From Xylanibacter caecicola (GTDB lineage: Bacteria; Bacteroidota; Bacteroidia; Bacteroidales; Bacteroidaceae): a stretch of DNA of 64,000 nucleotides. Where the stretch lies: assembly GCF_013166515.1 (NCBI RefSeq), contig NZ_JABKKJ010000003.1, forward strand, positions 1 through 64,000, read 5' to 3'. The translations under genes and the position numbers were made by a program. The notes beneath the pieces were generated by a model. The model was given only the letters and a program-made list of their open reading frames with translations. It did no database searches and had not been told where the DNA came from. Shown one piece after another: positions 1 to 7,464 of the stretch (position 1 is its first letter; each line of letters opens with the position of its first letter).

Positions 1-75
1 ATTCCGAACAGAGCAGTTAAGCCCGCCCGCGCCGATGGTACTGCAATGCAATGCGGGAGAGTAGGTAGCCGCCTT
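1..75 (+). rRNA. rrf: 5S ribosomal RNA, 3' part
   Basis: The window opens inside a 5S rRNA. The stretch from CCGAACAG through AAGCCCGCC, GCCGATGGTACTGC and GGGAGAGTAGGT to GCCGCC matches the conserved 3' two thirds of bacterial 5S rRNA. The 5' part lies before the window, so an rrn operon probably ends here. The 3' end is placed at about 73-75 by analogy. A strong terminator follows. Confidence 0.93.
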
Positions 76-83
76 CTTTGATT

Positions 84-134
84 TCCGTCCCGGACACTTC
101 CACGGCAGGAGGTTTCCGGGACGGATTCTTTTTT
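84..134 (+). terminator. rrn operon terminator
   Basis: Perfect 11-bp inverted repeat TCCGTCCCGGA (84-94) and TCCGGGACGGA (115-125), followed by TTCTTTTTT. It lies about 10 bases after the 5S end and is a textbook intrinsic terminator of the rRNA operon. Confidence 0.9.
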
Positions 135-543
135 GGGTATATGTATCTGTACACTGGGATACTGAAAAGACATGTATTGTATTCATGTCCGTACTTCTAT
201 TCTCTTCTTTCTTATAACTTTTATCTTTCTTTTCGGTCTCTGTTTCTTTCCAAAAGTACTGTTTTTCTGCATATTTCTTATTCTCCTTTTTGCTCATTTT
301 AAGGAATTTCAAAGGCAAGGATAATATTTGGGGGCTTCATCCGGCTGCCAAACAACGAGTCATGGCTTTCTATCGTATTCTTCACGGTGGATGGAGGGTA
401 AGTTCTCTGTATCTTTATGTTATGTTCTTTATAAGTTCCTTGGTGTTTTTTTGTATGTCTCTCGGACTTTGCGCCAAATGCTTTTAGAATGTCTTTCTTG
501 TCATAAATAAATGTAAAAATCGACGAGTTATACGGTATTGATG
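135..543. other. AT-rich intergenic region without recognised gene
   Basis: Between the rrn terminator and the promoter of the hybrid kinase I see only short open frames without a family signature or a convincing ribosome binding context. No repeat or RNA gene was recognised. Confidence 0.5.
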
Positions 544-574
544 ATTGCGGAACATGTATCATTATTTATATTTG
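544..574 (+). promoter_or_regulatory. Promoter of hybrid kinase gene
   Basis: TATATTTG at 567-574 fits the Bacteroidota -7 consensus TAnnTTTG, with ATTG (near the -33 TTTG box) 19 bases upstream at 544-547. The predicted start lies about 25 bases before the ATG at 605. Confidence 0.55.
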
Positions 575-604
575 CACTAATATTATCCCGTTGCAAATAT
601 CATT

Positions 605-3061
605 ATGATGAAGAGATTCAGTGTGTCCGTTAAAGTCGCTGTAGGCTATGCGCTTGTTCTTTGTATTCTATGTGCGGCTTCTTTCTTCATTTACCGTTAT
701 GTACGCTCTGCCATACGTTTGTCTGATGTGGAGCGGTATGTTTCACTTCGGTCCGAGGTTACCAATCATTTTATGTTCGGTGTGCTTGAGGTTGAACATC
801 TTGAAAAGATGATTCTTATGGGAAATGACAGTGTCATGAATGATTACGAACGGGCATTGAGATCTGCCAAGTCAACCGCCGACAGTCTCAAACTTCTTGT
901 CAGCGACTCGCGGCAGAAAGCCCGTACCGACTCACTTAAGACTCTTCTCGACGAGAAATATATGAATACGATACAGCTTCTCCGTCTTATGGATTCCAGA
1001 AATATTAAGGATCTCTATGAGGAAAAGCTCGAGATGTTGCGCAGTGGAGAAGATTCGGTGGTTATACATCATAGTACAGAAAATGTAAACAGGGAGAAGA
1101 AGACCACATACGTTGTAGAGAAGACGAGCCGCAAGTTTATCAATCGTCTCGCTGATGCTTTCCGTCGTCCCAAGTCCGACACTACAGCCGTGCTTACGCA
1201 TACCGATGTCACGACTGGCGATACCGTAAACCGGACGCTCAACGTTGGTGACACCGTTGCCCATGTCCTTTCCGATATACAGCGCAAGAATGATGTCCGT
1301 CGCACCGTACGTCGGAACCGTTATAACGAGAAGGGGCAGGAACTGCGCCGTGCCGGTGCCGAACTTGCAGGGCGCATGCGTCTTTTGCTCGACAATATCA
1401 ATAAAGCCGAACAGCAATGGCTCATTAATACATCAGTCTCTGATGCAGCCCGTCGTTCCGATGTGATACTAAGCGTCAGTGTGCTTGCTGCCTTGGCGGT
1501 ACTGCTGGCGGTCGCATTCCTTTTTTTCATCCTGCGCGACATCCGTCGTGGCAACCGTTATAAAGAGCATCTTGAACAAGCACGTACACGTGCGGAGAAC
1601 CTTCTTGAGCAACGTGAGCGTCTGCTTCTCACAATAACACACGACATAAAGTCGCCCGTGGCATCTATTTCGGGATTTGTGGAGATGCTCAAGGCATATA
1701 TACACGGTGGCAAACCGGCGGAATATATTTCAAGCATCCGCAGTTCGGCGGCACATCTGTTGCAGCTCGTGGGGGCTTTGCATGACTATCATGCCCTTGA
1801 GAACCGGCGTATTACCGTTACCCCCGTGACGTTCTCTCCGTTCCGCCTGTTGAGTGACTGTACGGACAGTTTTCGTCCCCGTGCAGTTGCCAAAGGTCTT
1901 GCCTTGCACTATAGCTATCGGTCTGAGCCGTCATTGCTTTTCTGTGCCGACGCCTTCCGCATACGCCAGATTGCCGAAAATCTTATTGGAAATGCCATAA
2001 AATATACATCCGAGGGCAGTGTGGAGATAACGGCGGAGGTGACAGACAATATGCTGAAGTTCTCGGTTGCCGATACCGGCATGGGTATGACTGAGGATGA
2101 AAGCCGCCGTGTTTTCGATGCCTTTACGCGTCTTCCCGGTGCCCAAGGTATAGAAGGTGTCGGCTTGGGATTGTCAATCACGCGCGAACTTACCGACCTT
2201 CTTGGAGGTTCCGTCCGTTTGAGTTCTGTCCGTGGCAGCGGTACGACGTTCTTTGTGGAATTGCCCCTTTCGCCTCCATGTGAGGCATCTTCCGACAACG
2301 AACCGGCAGAGAGTGAAGCACCTGTTGCCGGCAGCACAAAAGAACTGCACATTCTTGTCATAGACGATGATGCCATGCAGCTCCGACTCATCGGCGATAT
2401 GATAGCGTCTGTAGGCGGAGGACAATGGCACGCGACTCTCTGCAGTCGTATAGAAGACATGTTTGCCCACTTGCGCGAGAATTCATATGATATAGTTTTC
2501 ACCGATATAGAGATGCCCGCCATGAACGGTTTCGAGATTATAAAGCGAATAGGAAATCCCTCCATGCCGGTTGTAGCCATGACGGCACACGATGCCCTTG
2601 CCCTTTCTCACTTTGAGGAAGCAGGCTTTGCTTCGTGCCTTTTCAAACCCTTCACGACCGTTCATCTTTCCAAGGTCATCACCCGAATAACCGGTGCCGT
2701 TCCGTCCGCCGGCGATGCGTCCGTTCCGTCCGCCGTTTCGTCACCCTTTTCAGCCCTTACAGCTTTTGCCGCCGGAGACCCCGATGCCGAGCGCGAAATT
2801 CTTTGCCGTTTCCGCGAAGACACGGCAGAGCACATCTCGATGTTTCGTCGTGCTGTCGAAAATTCCGATTTCTCGGACATTCCGGCTCTTGCCCATAAAC
2901 TTATTCCGGTCTTTACGATGATACAGTCGCCAGCTGTACCGTTGCTCCGTCGCCTCGCAGATGTGCGCCATGAGCCTTCTATGCCGTCGGATATGGACGG
3001 AATGTGTCGTCTTGTGCTGTCAGAACTGGAACATACCGCTGCGCTGCTCGATGATGTTTAG
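605..3061 (+). CDS. Hybrid histidine kinase with receiver and Hpt domains
   Basis: An 818-residue membrane sensor that should pass phosphate along a His-Asp-His chain. Two hydrophobic segments (about 9-28 and 288-312) bracket a roughly 260-residue periplasmic sensor region, rich in charged residues, that I do not recognise. The H box is at 346 (TITHDIKSP), the N box is NLIGNAIKYT, and the ATP lid has DTGMGM and GLGLS. A receiver domain follows with phospho-Asp 634 (FTDIEMPAMNG), then a C-terminal Hpt domain with His 764 (ALAHKL). The Hpt output suits transfer to a separate response regulator, and the sigma-54 activator 312 bases downstream is the obvious partner (inference). ATG 605 is chosen; ATG 608 is equally possible. 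Confidence 0.93.
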   Translation: MMKRFSVSVKVAVGYALVLCILCAASFFIYRYVRSAIRLSDVERYVSLRSEVTNHFMFGVLEVEHLEKMILMGNDSVMNDYERALRSAKSTADSLKLLVSDSRQKARTDSLKTLLDEKYMNTIQLLRLMDSRNIKDLYEEKLEMLRSGEDSVVIHHSTENVNREKKTTYVVEKTSRKFINRLADAFRRPKSDTTAVLTHTDVTTGDTVNRTLNVGDTVAHVLSDIQRKNDVRRTVRRNRYNEKGQELRRAGAELAGRMRLLLDNINKAEQQWLINTSVSDAARRSDVILSVSVLAALAVLLAVAFLFFILRDIRRGNRYKEHLEQARTRAENLLEQRERLLLTITHDIKSPVASISGFVEMLKAYIHGGKPAEYISSIRSSAAHLLQLVGALHDYHALENRRITVTPVTFSPFRLLSDCTDSFRPRAVAKGLALHYSYRSEPSLLFCADAFRIRQIAENLIGNAIKYTSEGSVEITAEVTDNMLKFSVADTGMGMTEDESRRVFDAFTRLPGAQGIEGVGLGLSITRELTDLLGGSVRLSSVRGSGTTFFVELPLSPPCEASSDNEPAESEAPVAGSTKELHILVIDDDAMQLRLIGDMIASVGGGQWHATLCSRIEDMFAHLRENSYDIVFTDIEMPAMNGFEIIKRIGNPSMPVVAMTAHDALALSHFEEAGFASCLFKPFTTVHLSKVITRITGAVPSAGDASVPSAVSSPFSALTAFAAGDPDAEREILCRFREDTAEHISMFRRAVENSDFSDIPALAHKLIPVFTMIQSPAVPLLRRLADVRHEPSMPSDMDGMCRLVLSELEHTAALLDDV

Positions 3062-3151
3062 ACACCGGTTGATACACGTTTTTCCGTTATCAGACTTGTT
3101 ATATTTCACATGTCCGATAATCCTTTATTTTACTTTTTTGTAACCGTTTGA

Positions 3152-3262
3152 AAATCAAGATGATACCTTTTGTCTTTTAAAAGGCACCCTTTTAGAGCCT
3201 GAAAGACGACATATTGGAAGTTGAAAGACCGCCTTTTAGAAAGCAGAATACCGTTTCCTGTA
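3152..3262 (+). repeat. Interspersed repeat family B, copy 1
   Basis: Begins with AATCAAGATGATACCTTTTG and continues with near-repeats of about 19 bases built on AAAAGG-CACC-CTTTTAGA. Four related copies are at 9800, 15652, 27204 and (inverted) 44021. Together with the next promoter it fills the 311-base gap after the kinase gene. Confidence 0.7.
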
Positions 3263-3339
3263 AAATGCCATGTTTACAACCAGATGTTAAGTAACCCAAA
3301 AAAAGATAAAATGTCAGTGCCTGTGGTTTTCAAAAGGAT

Positions 3340-3347
3340 TACCTTTG
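3340..3347 (+). promoter_or_regulatory. -7 box of sigma-54 activator gene
   Basis: TACCTTTG fits TAnnTTTG and is followed by CAACAATA. The ATG is 26 bases downstream. No clear -33 TTTG box is seen at the expected distance. Confidence 0.45.
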
Positions 3348-3372
3348 CAACAATATATATTTATGTACCGAC

Positions 3373-4710
3373 ATGAAAAATGCACGTATACTCTTGGTTG
3401 AAGACGACCTTACGTTTGCCACCATGTTGCAGACGTTTCTCGGCAAGAAGGGATTTAGTGTTGACAGAACCGGCGATGTGGCGCATGCCATGAAGATGAT
3501 GCAGGGCGGCAATGGTTTCGATCTTGTGCTGTCAGATCTTCGTCTGCCGGGTCGTGACGGTCTGGAACTGCTCCGATGGATGCGCGATAACGGGTTTGAC
3601 ATACCGTTTATAGTGATGACCAACTATGCCGAGGTTCAAAATGCCGTGCTGGCAATGAAGTCAGGAGCAAGCGACTATATATCAAAGCCCGTGCAGCCCG
3701 ACATATTGTTGCAGAAGATCGGCGATGCCATTGCGTCAGCTCCGGCGTCGGTTCCGGTCTGTTCAAAGCCCGTGCAGCCTTCCCGTCCCGGACTGCAGTA
3801 TATGGAAGGCACGAGCGATGCCGCCTCACGCCTCTACGACCATGTTTCTCTCGTGGCGCCGACAATGATGTCCGTACTTATTCTTGGCGCCAGTGGAACG
3901 GGAAAGGAACATGTGGCACGACTTATCCATGAGCGCAGCAAGCGTGCTGCACGTCCGTTTGTGGCAATAGACTGCGGCTCGGTTTCGAGAGAAGTGTCGG
4001 CATCCGAATTTTTCGGATATGTCAAGGGAGCATTCACCGGCGCTGTCGAGGACAAGAAAGGAGCTTTTGTCGAAGCAGACGGGGGTACGCTGTTTCTCGA
4101 CGAGGTCGGAAACCTCGGCTATGAGGTACAGGTGCAGTTGTTGCGTGCCATTCAGGAACATAGGGTCCGTCCGGTCGGCACCACGAAGGAGACCGATGTG
4201 GACATACGCCTTGTGTGTGCGACCAATGAAAATCTTGCCGAAGCCGTGGTGCGGGGTGATTTCCGCGAGGATCTGTACCATCGCATAAGCGAATTTACAA
4301 TATACATGCCCGAGTTGAAAGACCGCGGCAAGGATCTTTTTCTCTTTGCCGATTATTTTCTTAAGCAGGCAAATGCCGAATTGGAGCGCGACATCCTCGG
4401 TTTTGACGCCAAGGCTGCCGAGATGATGGCACGTCACACATGGCCCGGCAATTTGCGCGAGCTTAAAAACGTGGTCCGCCGTGCGGCACTTCTCGCGGGC
4501 GGACGATACATCTGCCCAGAAGACCTGCGACAGTCCATCCGTCCGGTAGAGCCGGAAATCCGTCCGTTGCACAGCGAGTCAACGGAGATAGAACAGATAA
4601 AAGCCGCCCTTCGTGCCACCGGAGGCAATAAGACCAGGACTGCACAGCTGCTCGGCATAGACCGCAAGACTCTTTACAACAAACTTGCCCGTTTCGGCAT
4701 GGATATATGA
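3373..4710 (+). CDS. NtrC-family sigma-54-dependent response regulator
   Basis: A 445-residue activator with three domains. The N-terminal receiver carries phospho-Asp 55 (LSDLRLPGRDG). The central AAA+ domain has Walker A GASGTGKE at 172-179, the sigma-54 contact loop GAFTGA at 219-224, and Walker B GGTLFLDEV. The C-terminal Fis-type helix-turn-helix contains TRTAQLLGIDRKTLYNKL. It should hydrolyse ATP to open promoters bound by RNA polymerase with sigma-54 (RpoN). It follows the hybrid kinase, probably its phosphodonor. Just downstream lie a palindromic enhancer array and a -24/-12 promoter, so its first target appears to be the neighbouring small-peptide genes (inference). Confidence 0.95.
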   Translation: MKNARILLVEDDLTFATMLQTFLGKKGFSVDRTGDVAHAMKMMQGGNGFDLVLSDLRLPGRDGLELLRWMRDNGFDIPFIVMTNYAEVQNAVLAMKSGASDYISKPVQPDILLQKIGDAIASAPASVPVCSKPVQPSRPGLQYMEGTSDAASRLYDHVSLVAPTMMSVLILGASGTGKEHVARLIHERSKRAARPFVAIDCGSVSREVSASEFFGYVKGAFTGAVEDKKGAFVEADGGTLFLDEVGNLGYEVQVQLLRAIQEHRVRPVGTTKETDVDIRLVCATNENLAEAVVRGDFREDLYHRISEFTIYMPELKDRGKDLFLFADYFLKQANAELERDILGFDAKAAEMMARHTWPGNLRELKNVVRRAALLAGGRYICPEDLRQSIRPVEPEIRPLHSESTEIEQIKAALRATGGNKTRTAQLLGIDRKTLYNKLARFGMDI

Positions 4711-4739
4711 CGTAAAGTCCACAAGCAAGTCGTATAAGT

Positions 4740-4800
4740 TTCCACATACGTTCCACAACATTCTGTGGAATAATTCCACACCCGTTCCACACTTTCCACA
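4740..4800 (+). promoter_or_regulatory. Enhancer array: TTCCACA boxes and 17-bp palindrome
   Basis: Five direct TTCCACA copies start at 4740, 4751, 4774, 4785 and 4794, and an inverted copy TGTGGAA lies at 4764-4770. A further partial copy GTCCACA is at 4727. The inverted copy and the third direct copy form the perfect palindrome TGTGGAATAATTCCACA (4764-4780). Spacings of 11 or 23 bases keep several boxes on one DNA face. The array lies about 95-155 bases before the predicted sigma-54 start site, the usual place for an NtrC-type upstream activating sequence. It is the likely binding site of the regulator encoded just upstream (inference). Confidence 0.75.
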
Positions 4801-4823
4801 CATGGCGTGAAAGTGTGTTTTTT
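4788..4823 (+). terminator. Terminator of the sigma-54 activator gene
   Basis: CACACTTTC (4788-4796) pairs with GAAAGTGTG (4809-4817), followed by six T. The left arm is made of the last TTCCACA boxes of the enhancer array, so the same bases seem to serve as protein site in DNA and hairpin in RNA. Confidence 0.65.
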
Positions 4824-4867
4824 ATTATCTTCTTTATAATCAGATGCTTACGAAAAAAACTTGTTTT

Positions 4868-4883
4868 TTGGCACGCCTATTGT
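4868..4883 (+). promoter_or_regulatory. Sigma-54 (-24/-12) promoter
   Basis: TTGGCACGCCTATTGT matches the RpoN consensus TGGCACG-N4-TTGC. GG (4870-4871) and GT (4882-4883) are separated by exactly 10 bases; GT replaces the usual GC at -12. The predicted start is near 4895, about 40 bases before the ATG at 4935. No second such promoter is seen before the duplicated gene at 5222. Confidence 0.8.
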
Positions 4884-4934
4884 CTTTATTTAGGTGAGAC
4901 AACATTATTACTAATCATTAAAGGAGAAAGAATT

Positions 4935-5147
4935 ATGAAGAAGTTTTCAGTATTTGCAGTAGCGTTTTTGACATTGGTATCGGTAAGCGGTGTATTCGCA
5001 AACAGTTCGAACGGCACTTCAAACAGCAGCCTTAACGACTCTATAGCAGTAGACACGACAATAGTACAAAGCGACGAAGACAAGACGTCAGAGCCTGCTC
5101 CGGCAGAACCTGCTCAGGAAGTTGCCCCCGCAGACACGGTTAAATAA
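4935..5147 (+). CDS. Small secreted acidic peptide, copy 1
   Basis: A 70-residue protein with a typical signal peptide (MKKFSVFAVAFLTLVSVSGV, then FA and N), with cleavage predicted after residue 22. The mature part of 48 residues is Asn/Ser-rich at first, then acidic, ending in a stretch rich in Ala, Pro and Glu; it has no cysteine. I recognise no family. ATG 4935 is preferred over an in-frame upstream start because GGAGAAAGAATT precedes it and it begins the signal peptide; the longer form would run back into the promoter. The sigma-54 promoter lies just upstream. A second gene for the identical protein follows 74 bases later. Confidence 0.8.
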   Translation: MKKFSVFAVAFLTLVSVSGVFANSSNGTSNSSLNDSIAVDTTIVQSDEDKTSEPAPAEPAQEVAPADTVK

Positions 5148-5221
5148 TTGCGGAACGGTAGTTTAAAATAACATTTCTTATTATTACAGAATTTCATTAA
5201 TCATTAGAAGGAGAAAGAATT

Positions 5222-5434
5222 ATGAAGAAGTTTTCAGTATTTGCAGTAGCGTTTTTGACATTGGTATCGGTAAGCGGTGTATTCGCAAACAGTTCAAACG
5301 GCACTTCAAACAGCAGCCTTAACGACTCTATAGCAGTAGACACGACAATAGTACAAAGTGACGAAGACAAGACTTCAGAGCCTGCTCCGGCGGAACCTGC
5401 TCAGGAAGTTGCCCCGGCGGATACTGTCAAATAA
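5222..5434 (+). CDS. Small secreted acidic peptide, copy 2 (same protein)
   Basis: Encodes exactly the same 70 residues as the gene at 4935. I count nine base differences between the two reading frames, all synonymous and most near the 3' end. The leader is also duplicated (AATCATTA, then AAGGAGAAAGAATT before the ATG), but the enhancer array and -24/-12 promoter are not, so copy 2 is probably read from the promoter of copy 1. Only synonymous change suggests that the protein is under selection. Function is unknown; an exported periplasmic or surface peptide is the simplest reading. Confidence 0.8.
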   Translation: MKKFSVFAVAFLTLVSVSGVFANSSNGTSNSSLNDSIAVDTTIVQSDEDKTSEPAPAEPAQEVAPADTVK

Positions 5435-5460
5435 ATCAGTATAATTGCTCATAAACATCC

Positions 5461-5506
5461 GGAACGGCGTGGCGGGATTTCATTCTTGTCTGCCGTTTCT
5501 TTTTTA
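5461..5506 (+). terminator. Probable terminator after peptide genes
   Basis: GGAACGGC (5461-5468) can pair with GCCGTTTC near 5492-5499, followed by a run of T. The loop is large (over 20 bases), so the call is moderate. Confidence 0.45.
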
Positions 5507-5564
5507 TTGTCATTCTGTTACGTTTTTTTTAAATCACCGTGAGAGATATATAATGATAAATTCG

Positions 5565-5572
5565 TATATTTG
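5565..5572 (+). promoter_or_regulatory. -7 box of MutS-like gene
   Basis: TATATTTG fits TAnnTTTG. The ATG at 5602 is 30 bases downstream. No clear -33 box is seen. Confidence 0.45.
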
Positions 5573-5601
5573 TCACTTATATAAGAATACTCAAACGTTT
5601 T

Positions 5602-7410
5602 ATGATATACGGTCTATATAAGGAGAAAATAAGGTCTCTAAGAAGCACGGAAGAAGGGCTTCGACGTGTCAGTCGCAGATATGTATATGCCAAACTCGTT
5701 TTGTTCGCCTTCGCATCGTGGCAGGTTTATTGCGCCGTCACAGCTTCTTTCGTCTTGGCATGGTGGCTTGCTGCCGCGGGCTTTGCCCTTTATATTGCCG
5801 TTTGCGTGCTCGACCACCGTTGTCGTGAACGTATCGACAGGTTGGAGCGGATGATTAAGGTCTGCGACGGAGAACTGTCTTATCTTAATGGCGATTTCAC
5901 CCCCTTTGCCGACGGGGCGGAGTATGTGAACGCCGATCATGAGTATTCTTACGACCTCGACATCTTTGGCGCAGGCTCGCTTTTCAACCGTCTCAACCAC
6001 ACGGTCACACGTCCGGGTGCCGACAGGCTTGCCACCATGCTCTCTCGTCCGGGCGAAGACAGGGATTATATATTGGAACGGCAGGAAGCAATAGCCGAAC
6101 TTAAGGACATGACGGACTGGCGCATCCGTTTTCTTTCAAATCTTCCGGTAGGAGAAAAGGGCTTTCCCGTAAACCGGGAGACGGACTACGGTTTTGTCCG
6201 GCGCATGGTCATAGATACTCCGTTGCCATATTTCACAACGGCGCTTGCCGCCGTTTCATTTGTGCTTGGTGTGGCGGGAGTGTTGCCGTTTGCGGTCTTT
6301 TTCATGGTTTTTACAGTCCAGTTGTGTCTTGCCGGATGTCTGTCCGGACTTATGAAGAAAAAGGTTATGGGCGTGGAACGTCTTTATGCCGGGTGCCGGA
6401 AATATGTTTCCATATTGGACGACATACACGATGCCCCTTTCCGTTCATCTTTCCTTACGCGCGTTAAGGCAGACCTTTTTGACGGTGAGAGCAACAGCAT
6501 GGAGGCGTTCCGTCGTCTTTCGGGAATACTGAAGATGTTCGACTGGCGCAATAACGTTGTCATTTACATTCTCTTCAACGGCATTATGCTCTTCGATGCC
6601 ATGCTCGTCCGCCGTTTCAGGGCATGGAGCGGAAGATATGCCGGATACATGGAGCGTTGGGTGAATGCCGTTGCCGAGACCGATGCCCTTGTCAGTCTTG
6701 CCACATACGCTTTCAACAGTCCCGACAATGTGCCTGCAGAGATATTGCCTGCGGACAGCGACCTGCTTTTGGAAGCCTCCGGAGTGTATCATCCTTTCTT
6801 GTCTCATGACAAGGCGGTGACGAACGATTTCACTCTTAAGAAAAACAATGTGGCAATCATAACAGGTGCCAATATGGCTGGAAAGAGCACCTTTCTGCGC
6901 ACGCTCGGTGTGGCATACGTCCTTGCCTGCAACGGTGTTCCCGTTTGTGCCCGCTCGTTCCGTTTCTCCATAGTGTCGCTTTTTTCCGGCATGCGCACAT
7001 CCGACGACCTTACGCGCGACATTTCTTATTTCAAGGCAGAGATACTGCGGCTCCGCCGGCTGGTACGCCATGTAAAGGCTCACTCGTTCACTTTCATCAT
7101 CCTCGACGAAATACTGAAAGGCACCAACTCGCAGGACAAGCTCAGCGGATCGGCGTTTTTCCTCCGCGAAATAGCCCGCTATCCCGTCTCCGCTGTGATT
7201 GCCACCCACGACATTGGGCTTTCCGCCCTTGAAACCGAACAGCCCGACGTGTACCGCAACTATTGTTTCGAGATTGAGCGGGGCGCGGACATCAGGTACA
7301 CATACAAGCTGCACCGTGGCGTGGTGCGCAATCTCAACGCTTCATACCTGCTTTCCCTGATGATGCACGAAGAGTGCGGCACACCTCTTCCCGACAGTCA
7401 GGAGCATTGA
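5602..7410 (+). CDS. Membrane-associated MutS-family ATPase
   Basis: A 602-residue protein whose C-terminal third is a MutS-type ABC ATPase. Walker A is TGANMAGKSTFLR (from about residue 421) and Walker B is FIILDEILKGTNSQDK; the core and ATPase regions resemble MutS domains III and V. It lacks the mismatch-recognition N-terminus of true MutS. Instead there are hydrophobic pairs at about 30-70 and 212-250, so it is probably anchored in the inner membrane. Such MutS-like membrane proteins are common in Bacteroidota and their role is not established; mismatch repair should not be assumed. A histidine kinase gene follows after 54 bases and may be cotranscribed. Confidence 0.85.
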   Translation: MIYGLYKEKIRSLRSTEEGLRRVSRRYVYAKLVLFAFASWQVYCAVTASFVLAWWLAAAGFALYIAVCVLDHRCRERIDRLERMIKVCDGELSYLNGDFTPFADGAEYVNADHEYSYDLDIFGAGSLFNRLNHTVTRPGADRLATMLSRPGEDRDYILERQEAIAELKDMTDWRIRFLSNLPVGEKGFPVNRETDYGFVRRMVIDTPLPYFTTALAAVSFVLGVAGVLPFAVFFMVFTVQLCLAGCLSGLMKKKVMGVERLYAGCRKYVSILDDIHDAPFRSSFLTRVKADLFDGESNSMEAFRRLSGILKMFDWRNNVVIYILFNGIMLFDAMLVRRFRAWSGRYAGYMERWVNAVAETDALVSLATYAFNSPDNVPAEILPADSDLLLEASGVYHPFLSHDKAVTNDFTLKKNNVAIITGANMAGKSTFLRTLGVAYVLACNGVPVCARSFRFSIVSLFSGMRTSDDLTRDISYFKAEILRLRRLVRHVKAHSFTFIILDEILKGTNSQDKLSGSAFFLREIARYPVSAVIATHDIGLSALETEQPDVYRNYCFEIERGADIRYTYKLHRGVVRNLNASYLLSLMMHEECGTPLPDSQEH

Positions 7411-7464
7411 CACGTGCATCCTTGCCCGTGCAATATTATTCTCATAAGGGCGTTTTTATAGTAT

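Noticed and set aside
4815..4934. 110-residue version of the first small peptide
   Set aside because: Its extra N-terminus would be read from sequence that contains the -24/-12 promoter; the signal peptide begins at 4935, as in the second copy.
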